Positions 1-8,888 are shown, numbered from the stretch's first letter. The stretch: 37,593 nt of DNA from Hoeflea sp. (GCF_030682515.1 NZ_JAUXOD010000003.1:1-37593); one strand, 5' to 3'. Made by a program: numbers and translations. The notes: a model not told the origin generated them from the letters alone.

Positions 1-681
1 ATTTTTTTCGGCGGATTGCTGATCCTGCTGGCGGTGCTCCTCGCGCTGGTGAGCGTGCGGCCCACGGCGATTGCCGCCACGCTGCGCTATGCGCTGCCAA
101 GCATGATGGCCGTGGTGGGGCTCATCATGACGCTGATCGGCCGCGGCGGCCTCGGCGTGCCGCTGCTGGCATTCTCGCTGATGCTGTTCAGCCGCGCCCG
201 CAGCGCCTCGCGCGCCACGCGCCAGCCCGGCGGCCAGTCCCACGTCCGCTCGGCAGCGCTGGAAATGGAGCTCGATCTCGACACCGGCGCGATGAACGGC
301 CTGGTGCTTGCCGGCAGTTTCGAAGGCCGGGAACTTGATGCGCTGGACGAAGAGGAGCTGATGCAGCTGCATTCCGAACTGTCGCGGGATGCCGAAAGCC
401 TTGGGCTACTTGAGGCGTATCTTGACCGCCGCATGCCCGACTGGCGTGCCGGCTTTGACGCGGACGAAGGCGCGGGGCTGGGCGCTGCGCCAGGCTCGGG
501 CGCCATGACACAGAAGGAGGCCTACGAGATCCTTGGTCTTGCTGCGGGGGCGAGTGAAGCCGAGATCCGCGAGGCGCATCGCCGCCTCATGAAGCGGATG
601 CATCCCGATGCGGGCGGTTCGACGTTTCTTGCCGGCCGGATTAACGAGGCCAAGGCTGTTCTCTTGAATCGACATGACTGA
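1..681 (+). CDS. Membrane-anchored J-domain (DnaJ-like) protein, 5' end cut by window
   Basis: The reading frame is open from base 1, so the gene begins outside the window and only its C-terminal part is seen. Two hydrophobic segments lie at about bases 10-60 and 85-190, followed by an acidic linker and a C-terminal J domain whose HPD signature is encoded at 601-609. A membrane anchor followed by a terminal short J domain resembles the Tim14/Pam18 or DjlA style of co-chaperone, which stimulates the ATPase of an Hsp70 such as DnaK at the inner membrane. It converges on the carboxypeptidase gene that ends at 763. The J domain is clear. The client and the exact subfamily are not known. Confidence 0.8.
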   Translation: MFFGGLLILLAVLLALVSVRPTAIAATLRYALPSMMAVVGLIMTLIGRGGLGVPLLAFSLMLFSRARSASRATRQPGGQSHVRSAALEMELDLDTGAMNGLVLAGSFEGRELDALDEEELMQLHSELSRDAESLGLLEAYLDRRMPDWRAGFDADEGAGLGAAPGSGAMTQKEAYEILGLAAGASEAEIREAHRRLMKRMHPDAGGSTFLAGRINEAKAVLLNRHD

Positions 682-762
682 CTTCCCCGAATACGCAATA
701 CAAAAATCTGGAGTCTTCCGGAATTGGGAGTTCCGGCCGCAGCGCCGAACAGGCGCCGCGGA

Positions 763-2205
763 TCAGTTGGCGGTTGCCCAGCAGGCGAACCCTTTCTTCT
801 CGAGTGCCTTGCAGGCGCTTGCAGCCGAGGACTGACCGTCAAATCCGCCGAAACGGGCGCGGTAGAGCTGCGCATTGTTGGCGGAATAGGCCATCGTGAA
901 CGGCTCGGCGCCGTTCAGCGCCTTGACGCCCTGACCCTGGGCGCGGGCCAGCAGCTTGAGCGCCGAATCGCGGTCGGGCGTAGCCCCGATCTGGATCATC
1001 CAGCCCCTCGGCGGCGCCGTCGAGGCGGTGGTCACCGGGTCGACCGATCCGGCCGCTCCGGTGTCCACCGGCATCGGCGGAACATAGGCCGGCGCCGGGA
1101 TCGGGATGGCGACCTTTTGCGCTTCCAGGGACTTCGCCAGCGCCTCGCGGCCAACCACAGGCGCAGGCGTCGGGGCGGCATAGGCAAGGGCAATCCGTGC
1201 GTCGCCGTCGTTCCGGAGCTCCGGAATCGGGCCGACCCTGGGCAGTTCGAATCTGGACGCCGAGGCGGCAACGGTGGTCGCGACAGGGCCGGAATCGGAC
1301 GCGGCGACTTCCATGTTGGTCACGGCGCCGCGGGCGATCAGATTGCCGCCGCCGCGGGTCGAGGCCTTGAGCAGGTAGCGCGAGATCAGGTCCTTCATCT
1401 GCGCATTACGGCTCGCGCCGGTGTTGCCGCCCAGGACGACGGCGACGATCGAGCGGTCGCGGTCGACCACCGAGGTCACCAGATTGAATCCCGAGGCGCG
1501 GATGTAGCCGGTCTTGATGCCGTCGACGCCGCGCACCGTGCCGAGCAGCCGGTTGTGGTTGCCGAGCGTTGCGCCGCCGAACTTGAACGAGCGGGTGGAG
1601 AAATACTTGTACTGGCGCGGAAAATGTTCGCGCAATGCGATGCCGAGCCGGGCCATGTCACGCGCCGTCGTCACCTGGCCGGAGTTGGGCAGGCCATGGG
1701 CATTGCGGAACGTGGTCTTGCTCATGCCGAGCGAGCGGGCCTTGGTGGTCATCATGCTGGCGAATTTGGCTTCCGATCCGCCCAGATGTTCGGCGACCGC
1801 GGTGGCCGCGTCATTGGCCGATTTCGTCACCAGCCCGTAGATCACCTGTTCGATGGTGATCGACTTTCCGGCCCCGACGCCCAGCTTGGTCGGCTGCTCC
1901 GCCGCCGCCTTGGCCGAGAATTTGACCCGCGTGTCGAGCCTGACCTTGCCGCGTTCAAGCGCTTCGAAGACCATGTACAAGGTCATCATCTTGGTCAGCG
2001 ACGCCGGATAGCGCTGCGAATCCGCTTCGTGGGCGTAGAGCGTCTTCCCGGTTTTGGCGTCGATGACGATGCCGGCATATTTCGAGTTCGCTGCCGCCGG
2101 CGCCGTTCCCAGCGCCACCGCAATGCCGATGAGGGCAATCAGGCGGATCGCAAGGGAGGGAATGGCGAAAAGGCGGGATACTGGACTGGATTTACGCTGG
2201 TGCAC
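763..2205 (-). CDS. D-alanyl-D-alanine carboxypeptidase (penicillin-binding protein 5/6 class) with C-terminal SPOR domain
   Basis: 480 residues. An N-terminal signal or anchor segment (about residues 16-39, ending APAAA) is followed by a serine peptidase S11 domain with all three catalytic motifs: SLTK (69-72), SAN (129-131) and KTG (231-233). The last 80 residues, beginning GWMIQIGA, form a SPOR-type domain, which in known proteins binds denuded glycan at division sites. The enzyme is expected to trim the terminal D-Ala from peptidoglycan pentapeptides in the periplasm. The start is GTG at 2205, because an in-frame TGA lies three codons upstream. The Shine-Dalgarno sequence is weak. The family is certain. 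The choice between dacA, dacC and dacF style names is not, so no symbol is given. Confidence 0.92.
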   Translation of the reverse strand: MHQRKSSPVSRLFAIPSLAIRLIALIGIAVALGTAPAAANSKYAGIVIDAKTGKTLYAHEADSQRYPASLTKMMTLYMVFEALERGKVRLDTRVKFSAKAAAEQPTKLGVGAGKSITIEQVIYGLVTKSANDAATAVAEHLGGSEAKFASMMTTKARSLGMSKTTFRNAHGLPNSGQVTTARDMARLGIALREHFPRQYKYFSTRSFKFGGATLGNHNRLLGTVRGVDGIKTGYIRASGFNLVTSVVDRDRSIVAVVLGGNTGASRNAQMKDLISRYLLKASTRGGGNLIARGAVTNMEVAASDSGPVATTVAASASRFELPRVGPIPELRNDGDARIALAYAAPTPAPVVGREALAKSLEAQKVAIPIPAPAYVPPMPVDTGAAGSVDPVTTASTAPPRGWMIQIGATPDRDSALKLLARAQGQGVKALNGAEPFTMAYSANNAQLYRARFGGFDGQSSAASACKALEKKGFACWATAN

Positions 2206-2272
2206 GACAACTCACTCATGAACAGGCGGGTAATAAAGGGTGTCTGACTGTCGCCCCTCCTTGAACAGCCAT

Positions 2273-2292
2273 TGTGTCGGATCCTAGACACA
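2273..2292. promoter_or_regulatory. 20-bp inverted repeat upstream of the carboxypeptidase and phasin genes
   Basis: Two perfect 6-base arms, TGTGTC and GACACA, flank an 8-base centre that contains GGATCC. It lies about 70 bp upstream of the carboxypeptidase start and about 210 bp upstream of the phasin start, so it could be an operator for either or a hairpin in a leader. I recognise no regulator for it. Confidence 0.3.
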
Positions 2293-2416
2293 CGTCCTTA
2301 CCAATCCGTTTATGATGAACCATTCCTTTCCGCCAAAGACCGGCCGTGTGTCCGGTTTTGGGTTCGATCTGTGCCAATGCGGGCCGGGGCAGGGACGTAT
2401 GCGAACACCGGAATTG

Positions 2417-2460
2417 GTGCGGTGCACAATCTTTTCTTGACATTCTTGTGCGGTGCACCT
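2417..2460 (+). promoter_or_regulatory. Pair of PhaR/AniA-like operators flanking the phasin -35 box
   Basis: An 11-base sequence, GTGCGGTGCAC, occurs identically at 2417-2427 and 2448-2458. The copies start 31 bp apart, about three helical turns. Each copy is a dyad, GTGC-N3-GCAC, similar in layout to the CTGC-N3-GCAG site reported for PhaR of Paracoccus. Read as TGCGGTGCACAA (2418-2429), the first copy fits the Bradyrhizobium PhaR consensus as I recall it (TGCRNYGCASMA), and the second differs only at the last base. The copies bracket the TTGACA box, a position suited to repression. PhaR binds polyhydroxybutyrate and releases the phasin promoter when granules form. The assignment to PhaR is inference. 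Confidence 0.6.
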
Positions 2461-2469
2461 AAGTATGGT
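2437..2469 (+). promoter_or_regulatory. Promoter of the phasin gene
   Basis: A perfect -35 box, TTGACA (2437-2442), is followed by a weak -10 region, AAGTAT (2461-2466, 18-base spacer) or the overlapping TAAGTA. Transcription would begin about 25-30 bases before the phasin start. The -35 box is strong and the -10 box poor, so the exact -10 is uncertain. Confidence 0.55.
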
Positions 2470-2501
2470 CTATCTTCTTTCAATCAACAGGATCTGCCGA
2501 C

Positions 2502-2831
2502 ATGATGAACTTTGACAGCACTTCGAAGATGAGCAAAGAAGCCATGGACAGCATGCTGACCACGGTTTCGTCGATGACCAAGGGTTTCCAGCAGATCGCT
2601 GCTGAAGCCACCGAATATTCCAAGAAGTCCTACGAGGACGGCGCCGCCGTTGTCGAGAAGCTTGCTTCCGCCAAGAGCCTCGACAAGGCTATCGAAATCC
2701 AGACCGACTATGCGAAGTCGGCCTACGAGACCTTTGTTGCCCAGGCCACCAAGATGAGCGAGCTCTATGCCGATCTCGCCAAGGAAGCCTACAAGCCTTT
2801 CGAGACCGCAGCCGCCAAGGTCTCTGCCTGA
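2502..2831 (+). CDS. phaP: Phasin (polyhydroxyalkanoate granule-associated protein)
   Basis: 109 residues, rich in Ala, Lys, Glu and Thr, without Cys or Trp and predicted to be almost entirely amphipathic helix. The body, with MTKGFQQIAAEATEYSKKS and ATKMSELYADLAKEAYKPFE segments, is typical of the short alphaproteobacterial phasin family (Phasin_2). Such proteins coat polyhydroxybutyrate granules in the cytoplasm and limit granule fusion. Two adjacent ATG codons could start it (2502 or 2505), with an AGGA ribosome-binding sequence ahead. It has its own promoter, two PhaR-like operators and its own terminator, so it is monocistronic. The family assignment is strong. Other phasins probably exist elsewhere in the genome. 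Confidence 0.85.
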   Translation: MMNFDSTSKMSKEAMDSMLTTVSSMTKGFQQIAAEATEYSKKSYEDGAAVVEKLASAKSLDKAIEIQTDYAKSAYETFVAQATKMSELYADLAKEAYKPFETAAAKVSA

Positions 2832-2875
2832 ACTTAAGCCGCCGCCCGTTCAGCGCGGCGAATGCCTGAGATGAT

Positions 2876-2911
2876 AAAAGCCCGGTCGCGTGTTCATGCG
2901 GCCGGGTTTTT
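2876..2911 (+). terminator. Rho-independent terminator after the phasin gene
   Basis: A 9-bp stem (CCCGGTCGC at 2881-2889 with GCGGCCGGG at 2898-2906, one G-T pair) with an 8-base loop is followed by five T residues (2907-2911) and preceded by an A-run. This is a textbook intrinsic terminator. Confidence 0.9.
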
Positions 2912-3052
2912 CGTGTTTTCCGCCGCCGTGCGAAATCTCTTTCTTCCCTCGCGAAGGGGGCTTAAAATCCCCGCAGGAAAGACTAAGTTAAGGACAATGT
3001 CTGGTGCGTCGTTGTGCGGCGCTCCGGAAGGGAATGACAGGAAGTGGCCAGA

Positions 3053-3412
3053 GTGAACGACAGCGCGAACCGGACTCGCTTACAGGCAAACAGGAAAACC
3101 GGGGGCGGAGGGCCTGACAGGGGCACATCCGTCATCACCCGGACCAAGCCTCAGGTGAAGAAGCCGAGCCTGTACCGGGTGCTTCTCCTGAATGACGACT
3201 ACACCCCGATGGAGTTTGTGATTCACGTGCTGGAGCGTTTTTTCCAGAAGGACCGGGAACAGGCCACGCGAATCATGCTGCATGTCCACAATCACGGGGT
3301 CGGCGAGTGCGGCGTATTCACCTACGAGGTGGCTGAAACCAAAGTGACCCAGGTCATGGATTTCGCCCGGGAAAATCATCATCCGCTGCAATGCGTGATG
3401 GAAAAGAAATGA
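3053..3412 (+). CDS. clpS: ATP-dependent Clp protease adaptor ClpS
   Basis: 119 residues from GTG 3053. The core from [20 protein letters not shown] onward is diagnostic of ClpS: the N-degron pocket segment [10 protein letters not shown], the [11 protein letters not shown] loop, and the YEVAETKV strand. ClpS binds the ClpA N-domain and delivers substrates with destabilising N-terminal residues (Leu, Phe, Tyr, Trp). I prefer GTG 3053 to the in-frame GTG at 3044, because AGGAAG (3039-3044) is then 8 bases upstream; for 3044 it would be in contact with the start codon. The N-terminal 30 residues are basic and probably disordered. clpA follows after 9 bases, so the two genes are co-transcribed. 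Rhizobia often carry a second clpS elsewhere. Confidence 0.93.
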   Translation: MNDSANRTRLQANRKTGGGGPDRGTSVITRTKPQVKKPSLYRVLLLNDDYTPMEFVIHVLERFFQKDREQATRIMLHVHNHGVGECGVFTYEVAETKVTQVMDFARENHHPLQCVMEKK

Positions 3413-3421
3413 GGACCGAAC

Positions 3422-5950
3422 GTGCCTAGCTTTTCACACAGTCTCGAAAAGGCGATCCATCAGGCCTTGACCTATGCCAACGAGCGGCATCACGAATATG
3501 CCACGCTCGAGCATCTGTTGCTGGCCCTGATCGAGGATCCCGACGCCGCCGCGGTCATGGGCGCCTGCAATGTCGATCTTGACGAGTTGCGCCGTACGGT
3601 CAGCGATTATGTCGACAAGGAACTGGGCAACCTGGTCACCGGCTATGACGAGGATTCCAAGCCCACATCCGGCTTCCAGCGCGTCATCCAGCGCGCCGTC
3701 ATCCATGTCCAGTCTTCGGGCCGCGAGGAAGTGACCGGAGCCAACGTGCTGGTGGCGATCTTCGCCGAGCGCGAAAGCCACGCCGCCTACTTCCTGCAGG
3801 AGCAGGAGATGACCCGCTACGACGCGGTCAACTTCATCTCCCACGGCATTGCCAAGCGCCCCGGCGCCGAAGAGGCGCGCCCCGTGCGCGGCGCCTCCGA
3901 GGAGCCCGAGCCCGAATCCGCCAAGCCCGACCAGATGAACGAGGAGGGCGGCAAGAAGAAGGGCCAGGATGCGCTCAGCGCCTATTGCGTCAATCTCAAC
4001 GAGAAGGCCAAGACCGGCCGCATCGATCCGTTGATCGGGCGCATGGAGGAGGTCAACCGCACCATCCAGATCCTCTGCCGCCGCTCCAAGAACAACCCGC
4101 TCTATGTGGGCGACCCCGGCGTCGGCAAGACCGCGATCGCCGAAGGTCTGGCCAAGCGCATCGTCGAGGGCGACGTGCCCGACGTGCTGTCGGATGCGGT
4201 GATCTATTCGCTCGACATGGGTTCGCTGCTGGCGGGCACCCGCTACCGCGGCGATTTCGAGGAGCGCCTCAAGCAGGTGGTCAAGGAACTCGAGGACCTG
4301 CCGGGCGCAGTCCTGTTCATCGACGAGATCCACACCGTCATCGGCGCCGGCGCCACCTCCGGCGGGGCGATGGACGCCTCCAACCTTTTGAAGCCGGCGC
4401 TGTCGTCGGGCGCGATCCGCTGCATCGGCTCGACCACCTACAAGGAATACCGCCAGTTCTTCGAAAAGGACCGGGCGCTGGTGCGCCGCTTCCAGAAGAT
4501 CGACGTCGCCGAGCCGACGATCCCCGACGCCATCGAGATTCTCAAGGGCCTGAAACCCTATTTCGAGGAGTATCACAAGGTCGGCTACACCGACGCGGCG
4601 ATCAAGGCCGCTGTCGAACTGTCGGCGCGCTACATCACCGACCGGAAGCTGCCCGACAAGGCGATCGACGTGATCGACGAGTCAGGCGCGGCCCAGATGC
4701 TGCTGCCCGAGAAGGACCGCAAGAAGATCCTGACCGACGTCGAGATCGAGAACACCGTCGCCACCATGACGCGGATCCCGGCCAAAACCGTGTCCAAGGA
4801 CGACGAGACCGTGCTCGCCAATCTCGACAAGGAACTGCGTTCGGTCGTCTATGGCCAGGACACGGCCATCGACGCATTGACAGCGGCGATCCGTCTGGCC
4901 CGCGCCGGCCTGCGCGAACCCGACAAGCCAATCGGTTCCTACCTGTTCTCCGGCCCCACCGGCGTCGGCAAGACCGAAGTGGCCAAGCAGCTGGCAGCCT
5001 CCCTCGGCGTCGAGCTCTTGCGCTTCGATATGTCGGAGTACATGGAGCGGCACACCGTCTCGCGCCTCATCGGCGCGCCTCCGGGCTATGTCGGCTTTGA
5101 CCAGGGCGGGTTGCTCACCGACGGCGTCGACCAGCACCCCTACAGCGTGCTGCTGCTCGACGAGATCGAGAAGGCCCATCCCGACCTGTTCAACATCCTG
5201 CTGCAGGTCATGGATCACGGCTCGCTTACCGATCACAACGGCAAGAAGATCGATTTCCGCAATGTGATCCTGATCATGACCACCAATGCCGGCGCCTCCG
5301 ACGCCGCCAAGGCCGCTATCGGTTTCGGCTCGTCCAAGCGCGAAGGCGACGACATGGAAGCCATCAACCGGCTGTTCACGCCGGAGTTCCGCAACCGTCT
5401 CGACGCGATCATCCCGTTCGGCAGCCTGCCCACGCAGGTCATCCACATGGTGGTGCAGAAATTCGTCATGCAGCTTGAATCCCAGCTTGCCGAGCGCAAC
5501 GTCACCTTCGATCTGGGCGAAGACGCCATCGCCTGGCTCGCCGAGAAGGGCTATGACGAGCGCATGGGGGCGCGGCCGCTGGGCCGGGTCATCCAGGAGC
5601 ACATCAAGAAGGAACTCGCCAACGAGCTTCTGTTCGGCAAGCTCAAGCATGGCGGCACGGTGAAAGTCACCGTGGGCGACAAGAACGGCGCCAAGGGCCT
5701 GATCCTCGAGGCGATTCCGGCTGAAGTGCCGGTCAAGCCGAAGAAGGAAAAGGCGCCCGGCAGGAAGAGCGCGCCGGCCAAGGGCAAGACCGCCAAGACC
5801 GCGCGCAAGCCCGCCGAAGGCAAGGACCCCAAACCGCCCAAGGCGCAGCCCGACGCGATCAAGCCGGCGGAAGCCTCGGTGGAGGTCGCGGAACGGCCCG
5901 CGCCGAAGAAACCGTCGAGCGCCGTCCCAAAAGTGCCGCGCAAGAAATAG
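3422..5950 (+). CDS. clpA: ATP-dependent Clp protease ATP-binding subunit ClpA
   Basis: 842 residues. The N-terminal repeat domain (about 1-145) binds ClpS. The first AAA+ module has Walker A GDPGVGKT (about 230-237) and Walker B VLFIDE (about 296-301). The second has GPTGVGKT (about 511-518) and [12 protein letters not shown] (about 577). The C-terminal D2-small domain follows. ClpA is a hexameric unfoldase that feeds substrates to ClpP in the cytoplasm. The GTG start has GAGGA overlapping the end of clpS. The E. coli protein is about 758 residues; the excess here is a Lys/Ala/Pro-rich tail from about residue 765, described separately. The gene ends at a strong terminator. Confidence 0.96.
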   Translation: MPSFSHSLEKAIHQALTYANERHHEYATLEHLLLALIEDPDAAAVMGACNVDLDELRRTVSDYVDKELGNLVTGYDEDSKPTSGFQRVIQRAVIHVQSSGREEVTGANVLVAIFAERESHAAYFLQEQEMTRYDAVNFISHGIAKRPGAEEARPVRGASEEPEPESAKPDQMNEEGGKKKGQDALSAYCVNLNEKAKTGRIDPLIGRMEEVNRTIQILCRRSKNNPLYVGDPGVGKTAIAEGLAKRIVEGDVPDVLSDAVIYSLDMGSLLAGTRYRGDFEERLKQVVKELEDLPGAVLFIDEIHTVIGAGATSGGAMDASNLLKPALSSGAIRCIGSTTYKEYRQFFEKDRALVRRFQKIDVAEPTIPDAIEILKGLKPYFEEYHKVGYTDAAIKAAVELSARYITDRKLPDKAIDVIDESGAAQMLLPEKDRKKILTDVEIENTVATMTRIPAKTVSKDDETVLANLDKELRSVVYGQDTAIDALTAAIRLARAGLREPDKPIGSYLFSGPTGVGKTEVAKQLAASLGVELLRFDMSEYMERHTVSRLIGAPPGYVGFDQGGLLTDGVDQHPYSVLLLDEIEKAHPDLFNILLQVMDHGSLTDHNGKKIDFRNVILIMTTNAGASDAAKAAIGFGSSKREGDDMEAINRLFTPEFRNRLDAIIPFGSLPTQVIHMVVQKFVMQLESQLAERNVTFDLGEDAIAWLAEKGYDERMGARPLGRVIQEHIKKELANELLFGKLKHGGTVKVTVGDKNGAKGLILEAIPAEVPVKPKKEKAPGRKSAPAKGKTAKTARKPAEGKDPKPPKAQPDAIKPAEASVEVAERPAPKKPSSAVPKVPRKK

Positions 5951-5978
5951 CGCGCGCATACATTCTTCAGCTCTCAGA

Positions 5979-6004
5979 CGCCCCGGCTCACACCGGGGCG
6001 TTTT
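5979..6004 (+). terminator. Rho-independent terminator after clpA
   Basis: A perfect 8-bp stem (CGCCCCGG 5979-5986 with CCGGGGCG 5993-6000), a 6-base loop and TTTT form a good terminator 28 bases after the clpA stop codon. Confidence 0.88.
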
Positions 6005-6095
6005 GCCTTAGTACCTTCCAGACATGCAAATCCCGGCTCCCTGCCTTGCGCCAAAAACAGTTTGCACAACCGCGCAAAGCCTCTAACAAAAGACG

Positions 6096-6824
6096 ATGAG
6101 CACTCTGTCCGCCGAGCGCGGCGCCTACTGGTTCTTGAAGGGCGCGCGCGGCATCGCCTCCTTGCCGGCCATCATCCTGATGAGCGCCTTTGTCGGTTTT
6201 TGCGGCTTTGCCGTCGAGGCCGGCATCCCGTTCGGCCAGACCGTGTTCATGACCGGCATGATCTGGGCGCTGCCGGCCAAGGTGCTGCTGGTGGGCTCGA
6301 TCCTCGCCGGCGCCTCGCTGCCCGCGGCCTTCCTCACCGTGGCGCTGTCCTCGATCCGGCTGATGCCCATGGTCGCGGCGCTCATTCCGGAAATCCGCAC
6401 GCCGAAAACCCCCACCTGGCTGTTGCTGCTGCTGTCGCATTTCATCGCGATCACGGCTTACGTCTTCACCATGGAGCGGATCCGCGACGTGCCGCGCGAG
6501 CATCGGGTGGCGTTCTTCGCGGGCTTCGGCATCACCGTGACCACCGCCAACATCGTGCTCGTGGCGGTGATCTACTCGACCGTCTCCAACCTGCCGGCGA
6601 TGCTCGCGGGCGCGCTGTTCTTCCTCACGCCGGTCTATTTCCTTACCTCGATCTGGGCCTCCACCCGTGACCGGGCAGGGCACATCGCCATGGTCTTCGG
6701 CCTGGCGCTGGGCCCGCTGTTCCACCAGGTGGCGCCCGAATTCGACATCCTTTATGCGGGCATCGTCGGCGGCACGCTGGCCTTCGCGGCCGACCGGCTG
6801 TGGCAAGGCAGGGCGGCGTCATGA
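6096..6824 (+). CDS. azlC: AzlC family branched-chain amino acid exporter, large subunit
   Basis: 242 residues of mostly hydrophobic sequence with about seven predicted membrane segments. The N-terminal part (GARGIASLPAIILMSAFVGF, then GQTVFMTGMIWALPAKVLL) and the SSIRLMPM motif are typical of AzlC proteins. AzlC and the small AzlD protein together export branched-chain amino acids or their analogues across the inner membrane (BrnFE in Corynebacterium). Its stop codon overlaps the azlD start in an ATGA arrangement, so the two subunits are translationally coupled. Substrate preference cannot be read from sequence. Confidence 0.88.
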   Translation: MSTLSAERGAYWFLKGARGIASLPAIILMSAFVGFCGFAVEAGIPFGQTVFMTGMIWALPAKVLLVGSILAGASLPAAFLTVALSSIRLMPMVAALIPEIRTPKTPTWLLLLLSHFIAITAYVFTMERIRDVPREHRVAFFAGFGITVTTANIVLVAVIYSTVSNLPAMLAGALFFLTPVYFLTSIWASTRDRAGHIAMVFGLALGPLFHQVAPEFDILYAGIVGGTLAFAADRLWQGRAAS

Positions 6825-7174
6825 TCGGTTACGCGAGTTTCGACACCTGGTGGTGGCCCTATGTCTTCATCGCCATCGCCGGATGGCTCGCCACCGACAT
6901 GTGGCGCTGGATCGGGGTTCTGGTCGGCAACCGGCTCGAGCAGGATTCGGCGGCACTCACCTGGGTGCGGGCGGTGGCCACCGCGCTGCTCGCCGCCGTC
7001 ATTGCCAAGCTGATCATCTACCCGACGGGCGAACTCGCCGATGTGCCGCTGGCGCTGCGCCTGGTCGCGGTGTCCGTGGGCTTCGCGGTGTTTCTCGCGA
7101 GCGGCAAGCGCATCTGGGCAGGCATCGTCACCGCACTTGGCGTGCTGATCGGCGGCCAGCTGTTGATCGGCTGA
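6821..7174 (+). CDS. azlD: AzlD family protein, small subunit of branched-chain amino acid exporter
   Basis: 117 residues with four predicted membrane segments, the usual size and shape of AzlD. The start is ATG 6821, overlapping the azlC stop; an earlier in-frame start at 6800 would lie inside azlC and is unlikely. Residues around RLVAVSVGFAVFLASGKR are typical of the family. It forms a two-component exporter with AzlC. The gene ends 20 bases before the convergent stop of the next gene. Confidence 0.85.
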   Translation: MIGYASFDTWWWPYVFIAIAGWLATDMWRWIGVLVGNRLEQDSAALTWVRAVATALLAAVIAKLIIYPTGELADVPLALRLVAVSVGFAVFLASGKRIWAGIVTALGVLIGGQLLIG

Positions 7175-7194
7175 GGTAGGCGCGGCCAGCCGGC

Positions 7195-7686
7195 CTATTT
7201 GTCGAAGCGCCGCGCCATCCAGGAATAGCTGTCGGCGACGACATGCACCGGCCCGGCGACGAGCGCTTTCAGCGTCTCCTTTTCCGGCAGCGCATGCGAG
7301 ATGCGCGTGAGCGCCCGCGACGCGATTCCGGCCTCGGGCTCAGGGTTCGCGCCTGGGAGCTGGACAGTCTCGGCCACCGGCTCGGGGATGTCGACCTTGG
7401 GCAGCTCGATGCCGGCTTCGGCCGCCGCCGCCGCGGCTTCGCGGACCGGGGCGGGTTGCGCCACCGGCTCGCCACCATGGGCTGCAGGTCCGGGGTCCCC
7501 CGGCGTCTGGCACACCGCCACCACAACGGGATAGTTGATGTTGGCATAGAGCTCGAGCTTTTCCTCCGAACTCGCGTCGCACTCCTGGATCGTCGCCCAG
7601 CGCTGCTCGAGCATCTCGACATAGTGGCATTGGGTGGCGCTGTCGTCGCAGCCAAGGATCGTCATGAGGATGAGGGCGGTCTGCAT
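7195..7686 (-). CDS. Conserved small protein of unknown function with four cysteines
   Basis: 163 residues from ATG 7686, which has GAGG about 9 bases upstream; the open frame extends to 7767 but has no comparable start signal. The N-terminal domain (residues 1-60) starts with a short hydrophobic stretch and carries Cys13, Cys20, Cys36 and Cys59. An Ala/Pro/Glu-rich linker (about 65-115) follows, then a short C-terminal helix ending SWMARRFDK. It resembles hypothetical proteins I associate with rhizobia, but no function is known to me. It is not a clear lipoprotein: the sequence before Cys13 (TILG) is a poor lipobox and no basic residues precede it. It is divergent from the oxidoreductase gene at 7863. 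Confidence 0.65.
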   Translation of the reverse strand: MQTALILMTILGCDDSATQCHYVEMLEQRWATIQECDASSEEKLELYANINYPVVVAVCQTPGDPGPAAHGGEPVAQPAPVREAAAAAAEAGIELPKVDIPEPVAETVQLPGANPEPEAGIASRALTRISHALPEKETLKALVAGPVHVVADSYSWMARRFDK

Positions 7687-7862
7687 GGGGTGGGCCTCGC
7701 GGAAACAGGTTGTTTCCGCTCTTGAACCGGCATTGTTGCCAAACAAAGGCAAGCCCGCTTGCGCCATGGGATCGGCCGGAGATCGCGATTTCTGCGGACT
7801 GTGTCATGATCCGGAGCCGGCAATCCCCTATACAGGAACCTCCACAATCGGGAACCCGGTCC

Positions 7863-8888
7863 ATGATTCCGCACACAGTCATCATCGGCGCAGGCATCGT
7901 CGGCGCCTCCATTGCCCATCGCCTGAGCAAGGCCGGTGCGAAAGTCACTCTCATCGATGCGGCCGAAGCCCCCGGGATGGGCGTCAGCGCCGCCTCGTTC
8001 GGATGGATCACCACGGCCGCCGGCGATCCGGATCTTCCCGACCATGTCTATGGGCAGCGGCTGAGGGCGATCGAGGACTATGCAGCCCTCGACCGGGACT
8101 TCGGCGGCCGTCTCTGCGCCCCGTGCAGGGGCGCGCTGGTGTGGGGCGCAAGCGATGACGAAACAAGCGACTGGGCCGACCGACACGCGCGGAAGGGCAG
8201 CCTCGTGCGGCTGATCGGCGCGACCGAAATCTCCTGTTTCGAGCCGATGATCGCCCGCCCGCCGGCGCTCGCGGCCCATTTCCCGATGGAAAGGGCCGTC
8301 GATGTGAGCCATGCCTGCGTGATGCTCGTCCGCGCAACCCAGGAGAACGGCACTGACATCATTCTTGGGCAGAAGGTGCTCGGTCTTGAAACAGCAGCCG
8401 GCCGCGTCACCGGCGTCAGGCTTTCGGGACGGGTCCTGGCGGCGGGCCGGGTGATTGTGGCCGCCGGCGCCCGGAGCGCCGACATCGTCGCGGAATTCAT
8501 GCCCGATCACGGCATCACCACGTCGCCCTCGGCGCTGGTCACACTAAGTGTCGGGTCCGGCATTCTGTCCCATGTCGTCGATGGCGGCGGCATCGAGATC
8601 CGTTCCCGCGCCAATGGTGATCTGGTTGCGGCCTGCAGCGTCGACAAAGGGTCGGAAACGGCGGACCTGGCACGCGATGTCGTTGAAAAAGTGCGGGAGA
8701 TGTTTCCCGGCATCGAAAATCCCCGCCTGGACAAGATCGAGGTCGGCCTGCGCCCGGTCCAGGCAGACGGACGCCCGCTGGTCTCCACCGCAGCCGATGT
8801 CGAAGGGTTGCATCTCGCCGTGGCTCATCCCGGTGTCATCCTGGCGCCGGAAATCGGCCGCCAGGCGGTGGAACTTCTGGCGCGCTAG
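7863..8888 (+). CDS. FAD-dependent oxidoreductase of the DAO (D-amino acid oxidase / glycine oxidase) family
   Basis: 341 residues from ATG 7863; the frame is open further upstream, but the Rossmann fold begins right after this codon. An N-terminal dinucleotide-binding motif GAGIVGASIAHRLSKAG (residues about 8-24) ends in the acidic residue of VTLID. A second FAD-contact segment, VIVAAGARSADI, lies near 200, and the C-terminal GLRPVQADGRPLV is characteristic of DAO enzymes. Such flavoproteins oxidise amines or amino acids to imines. The substrate is not inferable: no ThiO-type thiamine genes or DadX racemase gene lie next to it. It appears to be a single-gene unit. Confidence 0.8.
   Translation: MIPHTVIIGAGIVGASIAHRLSKAGAKVTLIDAAEAPGMGVSAASFGWITTAAGDPDLPDHVYGQRLRAIEDYAALDRDFGGRLCAPCRGALVWGASDDETSDWADRHARKGSLVRLIGATEISCFEPMIARPPALAAHFPMERAVDVSHACVMLVRATQENGTDIILGQKVLGLETAAGRVTGVRLSGRVLAAGRVIVAAGARSADIVAEFMPDHGITTSPSALVTLSVGSGILSHVVDGGGIEIRSRANGDLVAACSVDKGSETADLARDVVEKVREMFPGIENPRLDKIEVGLRPVQADGRPLVSTAADVEGLHLAVAHPGVILAPEIGRQAVELLAR

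Noticed and set aside
724-2247. 507-residue plus-strand open frame opposite the carboxypeptidase
   Set aside because: It is an Arg/Gly/His-rich shadow of a GC-rich gene, and the opposite strand has intact catalytic motifs.
2252-2260. Strong Shine-Dalgarno-like AAGGAGGGG on the minus strand
   Set aside because: No start codon at suitable spacing opens a reading frame; the carboxypeptidase GTG is about 45 bases farther on.
2259-2287. Heat-shock sigma-32-like promoter (CTTGAA ... CCTAGA) before the phasin gene
   Set aside because: The -10 part fits poorly and a better TTGACA promoter lies closer to the gene.
7645-7686. Lipoprotein signal in the four-cysteine protein (Cys13)
   Set aside because: There is no basic N-terminal region, the lipobox TILGC is poor, and the hydrophobic stretch is short.
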